Below, piece after piece: positions 45,987 to 55,981 of a stretch of 64,000 nt of DNA. This DNA is from Bermanella marisrubri (GTDB lineage Bacteria > Pseudomonadota > Gammaproteobacteria > Pseudomonadales > Oceanobacteraceae). The position numbers and the translations under genes are program-made. The notes under the pieces were generated by a model. That model made no database searches, was not told the DNA's origin, and worked only from the letters and a program-made list of their open reading frames with translations. The number at the start of each line of letters is the position of its first letter. The stretch's first letter is position 1. The stretch covers positions 3,313,001 to 3,377,000 of the forward strand of contig NZ_CP051183.1 of assembly GCF_012295615.1 (NCBI RefSeq). The letters run 5' to 3'.

Positions 45987-47288
45987 GTGAGTGATAACAC
46001 TTCTCAATACGTCAATTGGTTCAGACAAAGCTCGCCTTATATCAATGCTTATCGCAATAAGACCTTTGTCATAATGCTAGGTGGCGACACTTTGGCCCAC
46101 GGCCATTTAGACAACATAATTCAAGATATCGCATTATTGAGTAGTCTGGGTGTTCGCCTAGTTTTAGTTCATGGAGCTCGACCTCAAATTGATGAATTAT
46201 GTTTACAAAAAAACATCCAAAGTCGCTTCCACCTAAACAAGCGCATCACTGATGCTCCTATGATGCAAACCGTACAGCAGGCAGTGGGCCAACTACGCTC
46301 TTTGATCGAAGCAAAACTCAGTACGGGCACAAGCAATAGCCCCATGCATGGCGCAGATATTCGTGTGGTCGGTGGCAATTTTGTCATGGCAAAACCCTTA
46401 GGAGTCATAGACGGTGTGGATTTCGCGCATACAGGTCAAGTTCGCCGCGTGGATGTTCAAGCAATAAAAAAAGTACACGAAAATAAAGCCATCGTGTTAC
46501 TAAACTGCTTAGGTTATAGCCGCACTGGAGAAACCTATAATTTAGCAGTAGAGGATGTCGCCACTCATACCGCCATATCTTTGCAAGCTGATAAGCTGAT
46601 CATGTTTGGTGATGAAAATTGTTTGCATGATGTTGATGGCAATCTAATTAAAGACATCATCAGTAGTGAAATTCAATCTCACTTAGCCACCATGAACGAT
46701 GAGCAAACCCGCCAATACATGGCTGCAAAGCACGCCATCGATCAAGGGGTACATCGCTGTCAGCATATCAGCCACCACAAAGATGGCGCTTTACTCACTG
46801 AGCTATTTACGTTGGAAGGTTCAGGCACATTGGTGAGTAAAAAGCATCAAGAGCAAATGCGCCAAGCAAGCCTCAATGACGTAGTGGGCATTTTAGAACT
46901 GCTTAGCCCATTGGAAGAACAAGGCATATTAGTGCGACGCAATAGAGAGGTCTTAGAAACTGAAATCGCACAATTCCGAGTTCTTGTGAAAGACGATATG
47001 GTCATTGGCTGTGCTGCACTCTACCCGTATGAGCATATGGCTGAACTTGCATGCGTTGCTGTCCATCCTGAATACTATGGTGGACAACGAGGCGAACGTT
47101 TATTGCAAGAAATTGAAAAAGAAGCTCGCCTTCAGGGTATTCAGCAATTGTTTGTATTAACCACGCAAACGTCGCTTTGGTTTGAAGAGCGTGGTTTCAA
47201 AGCTGCAGACATCAACGCTCTACCTGATAGCAAACAGTCTTTGTATAATTACCAACGAAACAGCAAAGTGTTTTTAAAGAATCTTTAA
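45987..47288 (+). CDS. argA: N-acetylglutamate synthase
   Basis: A 433-residue first enzyme of arginine biosynthesis, acetylating glutamate with acetyl-CoA. The N-terminal amino acid kinase-like domain (about 1-285) begins FRQSSPYINAYRNKTFVIML and has LVLVHGARPQID; the C-terminal GNAT domain (about 290-433) has ELACVAVHPEYYGGQRGERL. The start is GTG with AAAAGG upstream. Length and layout match the classic ArgA, so feedback inhibition by arginine is expected from the family. Confidence 0.96.
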   Translation: MSDNTSQYVNWFRQSSPYINAYRNKTFVIMLGGDTLAHGHLDNIIQDIALLSSLGVRLVLVHGARPQIDELCLQKNIQSRFHLNKRITDAPMMQTVQQAVGQLRSLIEAKLSTGTSNSPMHGADIRVVGGNFVMAKPLGVIDGVDFAHTGQVRRVDVQAIKKVHENKAIVLLNCLGYSRTGETYNLAVEDVATHTAISLQADKLIMFGDENCLHDVDGNLIKDIISSEIQSHLATMNDEQTRQYMAAKHAIDQGVHRCQHISHHKDGALLTELFTLEGSGTLVSKKHQEQMRQASLNDVVGILELLSPLEEQGILVRRNREVLETEIAQFRVLVKDDMVIGCAALYPYEHMAELACVAVHPEYYGGQRGERLLQEIEKEARLQGIQQLFVLTTQTSLWFEERGFKAADINALPDSKQSLYNYQRNSKVFLKNL

Positions 47289-47365
47289 TATAGCCGAAGC
47301 AATAAAAATCCACACAATTTATGCTGTTTTTTCATATTGCACTATTTGGCTATTGATTTTCCCTT

Positions 47366-47398
47366 GACCTCCTAAGCTGATATTAAGCCTAGGAGGTC
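47366..47398 (+). promoter_or_regulatory. Hairpin burying the Shine-Dalgarno of the 47402 gene
   Basis: GACCTCCTA (47366-47374) is a perfect complement of TAGGAGGTC (47390-47398). The latter contains a full AGGAGG ribosome site placed 5 bp before the ATG at 47402. After one A-C mismatch the stem continues for three more pairs (GCT/AGC). In mRNA the ribosome site would be fully paired, which is the arrangement seen in RNA thermometers and other cis-acting translational switches. It could alternatively be a DNA operator. Confidence 0.65.
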
Positions 47399-47401
47399 GC
47401 C

Positions 47402-48502
47402 ATGCATAAGATATGTTTTATTGGCACAACATACCCAGATTATTTAGATGCCTATCCCCTTAAGCATCTGTATTTTACCCCTTTAGACCAATATACCTCG
47501 CAAAAAAACATCATTGATCATGCCCATGTGGTCATCATTGACAGTGCAAGCTTTGACAATCATGCATTAGCCAACGCTAGCTTACTGCGCAGTGAGCATC
47601 GAAATACACAGCAAGCATGGATCTTTCTACAAAGTGAATGTGAAAATGAATCACTAGAAAACTGTTACAAAGAGGGCTTTGACAACGCAGTAAAACGACA
47701 TCACTACAACGAAATATTTCATGCTATTTTACGTTCCGAAGTACTGTATGAACAACGTCGGATCGCGCATCAAGAACTTATATTAGCGCAAGACACAGCG
47801 CGAACGGCTTTGATGAATAACTGCGAGCTCGGCACCCTAATCCAACTACTGACTGACATAATAAAAGTAAAAAATCCGTCTTCTTTAGCGTATGCCTTAA
47901 TTCATTGGTTCAAGCAACATGGTTTAAGTATCTGCTTGCAGGTTCGTGGACAAAAGAAACGCTATGAATTCTCATCTAACGACATCATTCGCCCCATTGA
48001 ATCTGAATTGCTTACGAAAGGTGCCTATGGCGACCGCATTGCTCAAATTGGAAGACGCTACCTCTTTAATGAGAAGCATCTATCTATTTTGGTTAAAAAT
48101 ATGCCCATTGATGATGAAGAATATACCGGACGCCTAAACGATCATATTGCTACGATTTGCCATAGCTGTGAGTCCGCTATTGATCAAGTATTAGAAGAAA
48201 TGCAGGAAGAGCAACTTCAACAACAAGCGTCGAAAGTACCTATTGGAAAAATTAAATCTAGCGTATCAGAGATTAACCAAGAAGTTTTTGATTACATAAT
48301 GCAAGTACGCGGACGTCTCGGAAAGCTAATGAGAATGATAAGTTCTGATATTGATAGCCTGGATTTAAGTGACGATCATCGACAGTGTCTAACATCCATA
48401 ATCGATGAATATTCAACAAATATGGAAGAGATTGACGATATGAATATTGATATCGAAACTAAACTCACAAAAATTGAGCAGAATATACAAGGCTTATCTT
48501 AA
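47402..48502 (+). CDS. Unknown protein with receiver-like and GAF-like regions
   Basis: A 366-residue soluble protein that I do not recognise. Residues 1-110 alternate strands and helices like a degenerate receiver domain but lack a clear phosphoacceptor pocket. Residues 125-260 (around IKVKNPSSLAYALIHWFKQH and LSILVKNMPIDDEEY) could be a GAF-like sensor fold. Residues 265-366 are helical and Glu/Asp-rich with coiled-coil character. A signalling role is a guess. Translation appears gated by the upstream hairpin. It converges on the AraC gene with a 5-bp gap. Confidence 0.7.
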   Translation: MHKICFIGTTYPDYLDAYPLKHLYFTPLDQYTSQKNIIDHAHVVIIDSASFDNHALANASLLRSEHRNTQQAWIFLQSECENESLENCYKEGFDNAVKRHHYNEIFHAILRSEVLYEQRRIAHQELILAQDTARTALMNNCELGTLIQLLTDIIKVKNPSSLAYALIHWFKQHGLSICLQVRGQKKRYEFSSNDIIRPIESELLTKGAYGDRIAQIGRRYLFNEKHLSILVKNMPIDDEEYTGRLNDHIATICHSCESAIDQVLEEMQEEQLQQQASKVPIGKIKSSVSEINQEVFDYIMQVRGRLGKLMRMISSDIDSLDLSDDHRQCLTSIIDEYSTNMEEIDDMNIDIETKLTKIEQNIQGLS

Positions 48503-48507
48503 CAAAC

Positions 48508-49470
48508 TCAAGCCAATGCAGAGTATTTAAAATACTTATTTTGCGTTTCTATCGGTAATTCGCCGAACAATCCTTTGTATTGATTAGAAAAGCGGCTAAG
48601 GTGAACAAAACCATGCGCCAATGCGATTTGCGTAATCGTCATGCGTTTGCCATGTTTTAATATATCCAGTCGAACTCGTTTCAAACGGTTAACGACAAAA
48701 AAGCGGTAGGGTGTAATTCCCAAATAATGCTTGAATGACCAATATAACGTGCGGATGGGCACATTAGTAACAGCAACAAGCTCTTCAATTTTATAATCCC
48801 ATTCAGGATGATGAATAATAAAATCCACCGCAGATTTAAGTTTTTCATTGTGAACAAGCGTGCGGTTTTCGAGTACAAATGATTCATTATGTATGGCATC
48901 AACTATGTCTTGCTTAAGTTCATTCGTGAGAGCATCTATACTTGCCATGTCTTTTAAAAATGTACATGCGTTTACAAAATAATGAACCGCATGAACAACA
49001 TTACGCACTTGTTGATCTGACAATAAAGCACCTGCGTCGAGCACTGGCGCAAAAACCTGTTGATAAAAATCAGAAGTTGGAAAACGCAAAACCACATGCC
49101 CGCAGTCGGCACTGTAGTTCATATCCAAAGTAACATGAGGGGGGAGAAAAAAGGCTTTTTGCTTATCAAGTGGGCGTTGCCAAAGAGGAATCTGAATTCG
49201 AGCTTCTCCTGCCAATGGAACGACCAAGCAATAAACGTCATCATGAAAGCAAGCCACATTCACGTTCATTCCAAAACGTACATAACTAACCTGCATATCT
49301 TCACTACTGATATCTGCAAGATAACCATCTAGGCTCACCTGAGTATCTAAACTGGTCACATCCACATTTACGATATAATCATCGATTGCCTTCCTTAGCA
49401 GATCTACGTCCTTGCCCAAGTGATGTGAAAACAGCGCCATTGGATAGGCTTCTTGGGTGGGCAGCATCAT
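48508..49470 (-). CDS. AraC family transcriptional regulator
   Basis: A 320-residue regulator. The N-terminal 1-200 region looks like the XylS/cupin-type ligand domain (AraC_binding_2-like). The C-terminal AraC DNA-binding domain has two helix-turn-helices: KIEELVAVTNVPIRTLYWSF and MTITQIALAHGFVHLSRFSN, followed by YKGLFGELP. A Fur-like box sits 9 bp upstream of its start codon, raising the possibility of iron-responsive expression. Its target genes are not evident from position alone; the nearby ilvD is divergent. Confidence 0.9.
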   Translation of the reverse strand: MMLPTQEAYPMALFSHHLGKDVDLLRKAIDDYIVNVDVTSLDTQVSLDGYLADISSEDMQVSYVRFGMNVNVACFHDDVYCLVVPLAGEARIQIPLWQRPLDKQKAFFLPPHVTLDMNYSADCGHVVLRFPTSDFYQQVFAPVLDAGALLSDQQVRNVVHAVHYFVNACTFLKDMASIDALTNELKQDIVDAIHNESFVLENRTLVHNEKLKSAVDFIIHHPEWDYKIEELVAVTNVPIRTLYWSFKHYLGITPYRFFVVNRLKRVRLDILKHGKRMTITQIALAHGFVHLSRFSNQYKGLFGELPIETQNKYFKYSALA

Positions 49471-49809
49471 TATCGTTTGTTTATAGTTATCATTATTAAT
49501 ACCACATTTTTAACATGGTCTTTATAGCATGGTGTGCTTGGCGCTGAATATCCGAAAACTGCAACAAAACGTAACTATGACACTCAATATTGATATAACT
49601 ATCAATGCGCTCCCGCAAACAAAACAAATGTGCAAACTCTAAAGCAGCTAATCGACCCTCCATATCTGGTTTACGCAAATATTGTTCAGGCTAAATAGAA
49701 CAAAGCGACAACGTCTTAAGGCGTGAAATAGCCGAACTTCTGGGCCTTTGATATACTGACCCGATATTTCTCATCCAGCGTAGATAATCGCTTATTTAGA
49801 GGTAGGAAG
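49471..49809. other. Intergenic region between the AraC gene and ilvD
   Basis: A 339-bp gap. It contains the Fur-like box at 49479-49497, and a weak 60-codon minus-strand frame (49496-49678, TTG start) that lacks a convincing ribosome site and that I do not call. A possible ilvD promoter has a TATACT -10 at 49751-49756. An AGGTAGGAAG ribosome site lies immediately before ilvD. I see no attenuator-like leader peptide. Confidence 0.5.
49479..49497 (-). promoter_or_regulatory. Candidate Fur box at the AraC regulator start
   Basis: Read on the minus strand, AATAATGATAACTATAAAC matches 14 of 19 positions of GATAATGATAATCATTATC, including ten contiguous matches (ATAATGATAA). It ends 9 bp before the start codon of the AraC gene, a position where bound Fur would block transcription. 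AT-rich context makes a chance match possible. Confidence 0.5.
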
Positions 49810-51648
49810 ATGCCACAATACCGTAGTAAAACCTCCACCGCAGGCCGTAACATGGCTGGTGCTCGCGCACTATGGCGTGCCACTGGCATGAAGGACGATG
49901 ACTTTCAAAAGCCAATCATCGCCGTTGCCAATAGCTTCACGCAATTTGTGCCGGGTCACGTACACCTTAAAGATCTAGGTCAATTGGTTTGTCGCGAAAT
50001 TGAAGCTGCTGGTGGTGTGGCAAAAGAATTCAATACCATTGCAGTCGATGACGGCATTGCAATGGGTCACGATGGTATGCTTTACAGTCTACCTAGCCGT
50101 GAAATTATCGCAGATTCTGTAGAATACATGGCTAATGCGCACTGTGCTGATGCTTTAGTCTGTATTTCAAACTGCGACAAGATCACACCGGGAATGCTCA
50201 TGGCGGCGTTGCGTTTAAATATTCCTGTGGTGTTTGTATCTGGTGGTCCGATGGAAGCCGGTAAAACAAAACTGTCTGAGCATAAATTAGACTTGGTTGA
50301 TGCCATGGTCATCGCTGCCGACGATAGCGCCAGTGACGAAAAAGTCGCAGAATACGAGCGCAGTGCTTGCCCAACATGCGGTTCTTGCTCCGGCATGTTC
50401 ACTGCCAACAGCATGAACTGTTTAACTGAGGCCCTTGGTTTATCCTTGCCCGGTAATGGCTCAACATTGGCAACACACTCAGACCGCGAGCGCTTGTTCC
50501 TAGAAGCCGGTCGGTTAATCGTGAAAAACGCGAAGCGTTATTATGAGCAGGACGATGAATCCGTATTGCCTCGTAACATCGCAAGCTTTAAAGCATTTGA
50601 AAATGCTATGGCACTGGATATTGCCATGGGCGGCTCCACCAATACTATCTTGCATTTATTAGCCGCAGCACAAGAAGCGGAACTCGATTTCGATATGAAA
50701 GAAATAGATCGTCTTTCACGATCAGTACCTCAATTATGTAAAGTTGCGCCGAATTCGCCCCTATACCATATGGAAGATGTTCACCGTGCCGGTGGTGTCA
50801 TGGGTATTCTTGGCGAATTGGATCGCGCTGGCGTGCTGCATTCAGATATTCCGACTATCCATAGCGCAACGGTAAAAGAAGGTCTAGATAAATGGGATAT
50901 CATGCGCAACCCTAGTGAAGAAGTGGTGAATTTCTTCAAAGCAGGTCCCGCTGGTATTCCAACTCAAACCGCATTTAGCCAAAGCACGCGCTGGCCAACC
51001 TTAGATGGTGATCGCGAGAACGGCTGTATCCGTAGCATCGAGAATGCATATTCCCTTGAAGGCGGCCTTGCTGTTTTATACGGCAACATTGCTCAAGACG
51101 GCTGTGTGGTCAAAACAGCTGGTGTAGATGACTCTATTTTGGTCTTTACCGGCAAAGCAAAAATATTTGAATCTCAAGACGATGCAGTAAAAGGTATTTT
51201 GGCTGACGAAGTGAAAGCCGGTGACGTAGTAATTATTCGCTACGAAGGTCCAAAAGGTGGTCCTGGTATGCAAGAAATGCTTTACCCAACGTCATATCTG
51301 AAATCCAAAGGATTAGGAAAAGACTGCGCGCTATTAACTGACGGCCGTTTTTCTGGCGGTACTTCCGGTCTATCCATTGGTCACTGCTCACCAGAAGCAG
51401 CGGCAGGTGGGGCCATTGGTCTATTGCGTGATGGAGATGAAATTCTTATCAACATTCCTGAACGCAGCATCAACGTAAATCTGAGTGACGAGGAACTATC
51501 TCACCGTCGCCATGAACAGGACAAACTAGGTTGGAAGCCTGTCGAAGAGCGTCCACGTAAGGTCACTACGGCATTGAAAGCTTATGCTAAATTTGCCACC
51601 AGTGCCGATAAAGGTGCGGTCAGAGACAAAGCTATGCTCGACGACTGA
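49810..51648 (+). CDS. ilvD: Dihydroxy-acid dehydratase
   Basis: A 612-residue iron-sulphur dehydratase of branched-chain amino acid synthesis. Cluster-binding cysteines are in [17 protein letters not shown] (about 120-125) and [18 protein letters not shown] (about 192-205). The C-terminal [24 protein letters not shown] block is typical. Length matches the E. coli-type enzyme (616). AGGTAGGAAG precedes the ATG, and a strong terminator follows. The synthase and reductoisomerase genes are not in the window. Confidence 0.97.
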   Translation: MPQYRSKTSTAGRNMAGARALWRATGMKDDDFQKPIIAVANSFTQFVPGHVHLKDLGQLVCREIEAAGGVAKEFNTIAVDDGIAMGHDGMLYSLPSREIIADSVEYMANAHCADALVCISNCDKITPGMLMAALRLNIPVVFVSGGPMEAGKTKLSEHKLDLVDAMVIAADDSASDEKVAEYERSACPTCGSCSGMFTANSMNCLTEALGLSLPGNGSTLATHSDRERLFLEAGRLIVKNAKRYYEQDDESVLPRNIASFKAFENAMALDIAMGGSTNTILHLLAAAQEAELDFDMKEIDRLSRSVPQLCKVAPNSPLYHMEDVHRAGGVMGILGELDRAGVLHSDIPTIHSATVKEGLDKWDIMRNPSEEVVNFFKAGPAGIPTQTAFSQSTRWPTLDGDRENGCIRSIENAYSLEGGLAVLYGNIAQDGCVVKTAGVDDSILVFTGKAKIFESQDDAVKGILADEVKAGDVVIIRYEGPKGGPGMQEMLYPTSYLKSKGLGKDCALLTDGRFSGGTSGLSIGHCSPEAAAGGAIGLLRDGDEILINIPERSINVNLSDEELSHRRHEQDKLGWKPVEERPRKVTTALKAYAKFATSADKGAVRDKAMLDD

Positions 51649-51679
51649 TTCGTCTGAGCATCCATAACAAGCAACCATA

Positions 51680-51706
51680 AAAAAACCCTCTTCATGAGGG
51701 TTTTTT
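51680..51706 (+). terminator. Bidirectional terminator after ilvD
   Basis: An 11-bp stem (AAAAAACCCTC / GAGGGTTTTTT) with a 5-nt loop, flanked by A and T runs, lying between ilvD and the convergent gene at 51740. Confidence 0.92.
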
Positions 51707-51739
51707 ACGCTTTAAGCATCAACTAAATCCACTAAGCTC

Positions 51740-52342
51740 CTAGTGAATAACACCTTCATCACCGGGCATCACGTTGCCGAATTCTGGCGGCAGTATATTG
51801 TGCTTGTTAACCGTTAACGTATCGTACACTTCTAAGCGATGCTCGGCGTCAATATTCACTTCTTCCAATAAAACACAGACCGCTTCGATGCTATCTAATT
51901 GCGCTACCACTGCGCTTTTAAAACCATCTTTGGTATGGATCGCCACCAAGTCACCAATATCCAATTCGCTCATAACGGTGTGGATATCTTCAGCCAAGTA
52001 GACCTCGCTATCTAGTGGTGCAATAAAGTGAGCAGCGGCGACAACATGCAGCACATCAACCACTTCTGGCTGACTCACATCTAAATGCTCCATCATTTCG
52101 CTCATATTTAGCATCTTATCCAGCAGCATGAAAAACAGGTAGGAATCTTCTTCGGTCCAGCCTATGTCCATTGTGATGTTATGAGGGCTTGGAATGTCTG
52201 TGGCCAGCAATATCTCTTTATCTTGGCTGGCTTCCTGGGTGGGAGTATCAAAATCTGGCATGACGATATTGACTTGATCGCAACCGGATCCATCAATATC
52301 TGCAAGACGCCATTTAAGTGGGTGTTTTACTGCCTGTGTCAT
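51740..52342 (-). CDS. Conserved-looking hypothetical acidic protein
   Basis: A 200-residue acidic cytoplasmic protein that I do not recognise. It is rich in Asp, Glu and Val, with no signal peptide or TM helix. Visible stretches are WRLADIDGSGCDQVNI, MDIGWTEEDSYLFFMLLDKM and MSELDIGDLVAIHTKDGFKS. A strong AAAGGAGG ribosome site precedes the ATG, so expression is likely substantial. It sits alone between ilvD and the small coiled-coil gene. No function can be offered. Confidence 0.75.
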   Translation of the reverse strand: MTQAVKHPLKWRLADIDGSGCDQVNIVMPDFDTPTQEASQDKEILLATDIPSPHNITMDIGWTEEDSYLFFMLLDKMLNMSEMMEHLDVSQPEVVDVLHVVAAAHFIAPLDSEVYLAEDIHTVMSELDIGDLVAIHTKDGFKSAVVAQLDSIEAVCVLLEEVNIDAEHRLEVYDTLTVNKHNILPPEFGNVMPGDEGVIH

Positions 52343-52524
52343 AGCGGCCTCCTTTAACCCAAGATCAGAACCCGAAACCTGCAGCTCTGAATTTGCTGTC
52401 TTAATTTCATAATAAGGGCTTTTGACAATGGATCAAATGATTTTATGGCTTTTTGCCTAATTAATAATTAAGCAAAAAACTCGCCAGAAAAACACAACAA
52501 GCGTTTGATTTACTCCTCCAGCAG

Positions 52525-52728
52525 TTAAAAGTTTTGCATTTGCTGCAAGAGCTCCTGCCGAGAGGCAATCATGGTTTTATAGGTTTTCATTAGGCTGAAT
52601 TTGTGGGGGGTATCTTCGATCTGCAGGCGTTCCAACTGGCTTTCCAGCTTATCAATCTCATTTCTCAAGCGCTTGACGATATCCTGCTCGCAGCTACCGC
52701 CTCTGAGTTTATATCCATCTTTGTACAT
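52525..52728 (-). CDS. Small coiled-coil hypothetical protein
   Basis: A 67-residue protein, basic N-terminus (MYKDGYKLRGGSCEQDIV) followed by a long amphipathic coiled coil (KRLRNEIDKLESQLERLQIE). The frame is open to 52797, but AAGGAG lies just before the ATG at 52728, which I take as the start. Family unknown. The upstream 120 bp are non-coding. Confidence 0.6.
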   Translation of the reverse strand: MYKDGYKLRGGSCEQDIVKRLRNEIDKLESQLERLQIEDTPHKFSLMKTYKTMIASRQELLQQMQNF

Positions 52729-52986
52729 GCCTTTCTCCTTAAATCGACACTCACGCCCGTATGCTCTGTACTGAGCTTGTACTGCTTGGTAGAACACATA
52801 TCATTTTGTTAGACGTCCACTCTAGAACGCCTCAAAAATAATGTTCACAATGGCCATACTAGCAGTTTTGCGAACTGTTCCCATTCTTTTTTCTGATAAA
52901 TGGTGTAAGACATCTGCCATTCGGTTGGTGACCGTTCACTTTCACAATATATCGACCATTTTTTCACCAGTTAAGACACACAAAAC

Positions 52987-53015
52987 TGGGCAGGGTTTCC
53001 ACATAGGTTTATAAT
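52987..53015 (+). promoter_or_regulatory. Candidate sigma-70 promoter of the miaB operon
   Basis: A consensus -10 TATAAT (53010-53015) lies 17 bp downstream of TGGGCA (52987-52992, 4/6 match to the -35 consensus), about 35 bp before the miaB start. It could drive miaB and the ybeZYX-lnt genes beyond it. Confidence 0.6.
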
Positions 53016-53049
53016 TGCGGCCCATTTTTTTAACGACCGAGTGATTCCC

Positions 53050-54390
53050 GTGGCAAAAAAGCTGTACATCAAAACCCATGGTTGCCAAATGAACGAATAC
53101 GACAGTTCGAGAATGGCCGATTTATTGGGTGAGAGTCATGCTATGGAAATAACGGACAACCCTGAAGAAGCGGATGTCCTGCTTTTAAATACCTGCTCTA
53201 TCCGCGAGAAAGCGCAAGAAAAGGTTTTCCACCAATTAGGTCGCTGGAACAAACTAAAAGAAAAGAATCCAGATCTGGTCATTGGCGTCGGCGGATGTGT
53301 AGCAAGCCAAGAAGGGGATGCTATTCGCAAGCGCGCCCCCCAGGTTGACATGGTATTTGGCCCACAAACTTTACACCGCTTACCTGAATTTGTGGACGCC
53401 AGCAAAAACTCCATTCCTGTCGTCGATATTACCTTTCCAGAAATCGAGAAGTTTGATCACTTGCCAGCGCCTAAAGTCGAAGGTGCCTCAGCGTTTGTTT
53501 CTATCATGGAAGGCTGTAGCAAATACTGTACGTTCTGCGTGGTACCTTATACCCGCGGTGAAGAAGTCAGTCGTCCTTTTGCTGACGTCATGCGCGAAGT
53601 TGAACAACTGGCTGCGCAAGGCGTGCGTGAAGTTAACCTACTGGGGCAAAACGTGAATGCTTATCAAGGTCAAACCGATGATGGTGATATCGCTGACTTA
53701 GCCGAATTAATTACCGCCGTCGCTGAAGTCGAAGGTATTGATCGTATTCGCTTTACCACCAGCCACCCAGTTGAATTCAGCGATAGCCTTATTCAAGTTT
53801 ACGCCGAAGTACCCGAACTAGTGAGTCATTTACATTTGCCGGTGCAAAGTGGATCCAACCGTATTTTATCGGCAATGAAACGTGGCCACGAGATTGATAT
53901 GTACATCGATAAAATCAATCGCATTAAAAAACTACGACCTGATATCAGCATTAGCTCAGATTTCATTATTGGCTTCCCAGGCGAAACCGATGAAGATTTT
54001 GAAGACACTATGAATCTCATCGCAGAAATTGGTTTCGATATCAGTTTTAGCTTTATTTATAGTGCGCGTCCTGGTACGCCTGCGTCCGAGTTAAAAGATG
54101 AAACACCAGAAGATGTAAAAAAGCAGCGCCTTTCAATTTTGCAAAATCGCATTACACAAAATGCGCAGCAAATCGCGCGCCGCATGGTCGGCAACACCGA
54201 AACGGTATTGGTCACAGGTGTCAGTAAAAAAGATCCAGGCCAGTTACAAGGTCGTACTGAAAACAACCGTGTAGTGAATTTCCGTTGTGACGACCAGACG
54301 TTAATCGGTAAATTTGTTAAAACACGTATTGAAGACGCCTACTCCAATAGCTTGCTAGGTACGCTATTATTAGAAGAAGGCGTGTTCTAA
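53050..54390 (+). CDS. miaB: tRNA-2-methylthio-N6-dimethylallyladenosine synthase
   Basis: A 446-residue radical-SAM methylthiotransferase that modifies A37 of tRNAs reading UNN codons. The N-terminal cluster cysteines are in [27 protein letters not shown] and [11 protein letters not shown]; the radical-SAM cluster is [20 protein letters not shown] domain closes the protein. GTG codons at 53041 and 53050 are in frame. The second gives [19 protein letters not shown], matching the E. coli start, with GAGTGA 6 bp upstream. Confidence 0.95.
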   Translation: MAKKLYIKTHGCQMNEYDSSRMADLLGESHAMEITDNPEEADVLLLNTCSIREKAQEKVFHQLGRWNKLKEKNPDLVIGVGGCVASQEGDAIRKRAPQVDMVFGPQTLHRLPEFVDASKNSIPVVDITFPEIEKFDHLPAPKVEGASAFVSIMEGCSKYCTFCVVPYTRGEEVSRPFADVMREVEQLAAQGVREVNLLGQNVNAYQGQTDDGDIADLAELITAVAEVEGIDRIRFTTSHPVEFSDSLIQVYAEVPELVSHLHLPVQSGSNRILSAMKRGHEIDMYIDKINRIKKLRPDISISSDFIIGFPGETDEDFEDTMNLIAEIGFDISFSFIYSARPGTPASELKDETPEDVKKQRLSILQNRITQNAQQIARRMVGNTETVLVTGVSKKDPGQLQGRTENNRVVNFRCDDQTLIGKFVKTRIEDAYSNSLLGTLLLEEGVF

Positions 54391-54400
54391 CGATTAATTA

Positions 54401-54442
54401 GGACTGCGGTCCGCTGGCACTGTGATACAAAGTTGCAGTGCC
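54401..54442 (+). other. Two small hairpins between miaB and the PhoH-like gene
   Basis: GGAC/GTCC (54401-54412) is followed by a 7-bp stem GGCACTG/CAGTGCC (54416-54422 with 54436-54442). Neither has a T run. They may tune expression within the operon; no termination is claimed. Confidence 0.35.
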
Positions 54443-54472
54443 CAATTCATCAAAGAGAGACTACAAACCTGA

Positions 54473-55510
54473 ATGAGTACAGCCAAAGCTGAACAACATA
54501 CTGCGCAGAGCGATTTTCATCTTGAACCTGACGATGCTCGTCGCCTTGCTAATCTTTGTGGACAAACTGATAGCCACATTAAACAAATTGCCAAGCATTT
54601 TAATATCAAGATTTTTAATCGAGGCAATCACTTCAAAATTGCTGGCGAAGCAGCCAGTGTCGAACACGCATCCCAGATTATTCAAAAACTGTATCGCGAA
54701 ACCCACAACGGTACTGAAATCCGCAGCGATGTCATTCATCTACTGCTAAAAGAAGCGGACATTGAAATCGCCCAGGTCAAAGAGCAAATTGATGACCATG
54801 GCAAAAGACCGGTTGTTTTACGCACCCCCAAACTCATTATCAAACCTCGCGGTGCCAACCAGCAAAAATACGTTCGCGGCATTGCGGATTACGATATCAA
54901 CTTTGGTATTGGTCCTGCGGGCACGGGTAAGACTTATTTAGCGGTCGCTTGTGCCGTAGAAGCTTTAATGCGTGATGACGTACAGAAGATTCTATTAGTA
55001 CGTCCCGCGGTTGAAGCCGGTGAAAAACTGGGCTTTCTACCAGGAGATTTAGCCCAGAAAATTGATCCCTATCTGCGCCCCCTGTATGACGCTTTGCACG
55101 ATATGCTTGGCTATGAGCAGGTGACGAAACTGCAAGAACGCAATGTTATCGAAATAGCCCCTTTGGCTTATATGCGTGGCCGAACCCTAAGCAACGCTTT
55201 CGTTATCTTAGACGAAAGTCAAAACACCACCCCTGAGCAAATGAAAATGTTTCTAACACGGATTGGTTTTGGTTCCAAAGCCGTTGTCACCGGTGATGTA
55301 ACACAAATCGATTTGCCAAGAGGAGCACGTTCGGGCCTCACACAAATCATGCATATTCTGAAAGATGTCGATGGCATAGGCTTCAGCCATTTTGCAAATA
55401 AAGACGTGGTGCGCCACCCACTGGTTCAGCGCATTGTAGATGCTTATGACGCTCACGATGCTGAAGTTGAACAAAAGCGTCACGAAAAAGCCCAAGAGAA
55501 GCAGGATTAA
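54473..55510 (+). CDS. ybeZ: PhoH-like ATPase (YbeZ)
   Basis: A 345-residue PhoH-family protein, proposed to act with YbeY in rRNA maturation. A nucleic-acid-binding N-terminal region (about 20-100) precedes the ATPase with Walker [12 protein letters not shown] (about 148-158) and Walker [10 protein letters not shown]. It is conserved as the partner of ybeY, whose start codon follows two bases after its stop. Confidence 0.95.
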   Translation: MSTAKAEQHTAQSDFHLEPDDARRLANLCGQTDSHIKQIAKHFNIKIFNRGNHFKIAGEAASVEHASQIIQKLYRETHNGTEIRSDVIHLLLKEADIEIAQVKEQIDDHGKRPVVLRTPKLIIKPRGANQQKYVRGIADYDINFGIGPAGTGKTYLAVACAVEALMRDDVQKILLVRPAVEAGEKLGFLPGDLAQKIDPYLRPLYDALHDMLGYEQVTKLQERNVIEIAPLAYMRGRTLSNAFVILDESQNTTPEQMKMFLTRIGFGSKAVVTGDVTQIDLPRGARSGLTQIMHILKDVDGIGFSHFANKDVVRHPLVQRIVDAYDAHDAEVEQKRHEKAQEKQD

Positions 55511-55512
55511 CT

Positions 55513-55977
55513 GTGATTGACGTTGACGTTCAAATAGCCATTGAAGGGGATAACCTTCCGACACCAACGCAATTACAGTCATGGGTTACAGCCGCTTTAG
55601 CATCATTAAGACCTGAGGCTGAGCTTTCCATCCGCCTTGTGGATAACTCTGAGAGCCAAAGCCTGAATCATGAATATCGGGGTAAAGATAAACCCACCAA
55701 TGTGCTATCGTTTCCTTTTGAAATACCGCCCGAATTGGCCGAAATCGAAAACTTTACCCTGATTGGTGATCTTGTCATTTGCCACCCCGTGGTTTGCCAA
55801 GAAGCAGCTGAGCAAAAAAAGCCACTTGAGCACCATTATGCCCACATGGTCATACATGGTTGCTTGCATTTATTGGGTTACGACCATATAAATGAAGATG
55901 AGGCTGAGGAAATGGAACGCCTCGAAACTGATATTCTTGCAACATTGAATATCCCCGACCCTTACATAATTAACTAA
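55513..55977 (+). CDS. ybeY: Endoribonuclease YbeY (rRNA maturation factor)
   Basis: A 154-residue zinc-dependent endoribonuclease acting in 16S rRNA 3'-end maturation and ribosome quality control. The metal-binding signature [11 protein letters not shown] is intact near residue 116, preceded by the conserved [15 protein letters not shown]. The start is GTG, two bases after the PhoH-like stop. Length is standard. Confidence 0.97.
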   Translation: MIDVDVQIAIEGDNLPTPTQLQSWVTAALASLRPEAELSIRLVDNSESQSLNHEYRGKDKPTNVLSFPFEIPPELAEIENFTLIGDLVICHPVVCQEAAEQKKPLEHHYAHMVIHGCLHLLGYDHINEDEAEEMERLETDILATLNIPDPYIIN

Positions 55978-55981
55978 GATC

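Noticed and set aside
49496-49678. A 60-codon minus-strand ORF between the AraC gene and ilvD
   Set aside because: TTG start, no convincing ribosome site and no recognisable sequence; kept only as a note in the intergenic entry.
52450-52478. AT-rich inverted repeat between two unknown minus-strand genes
   Set aside because: The pairing is mostly A-T with a mismatch and no T run in either direction; likely to occur by chance in this AT-rich gap.
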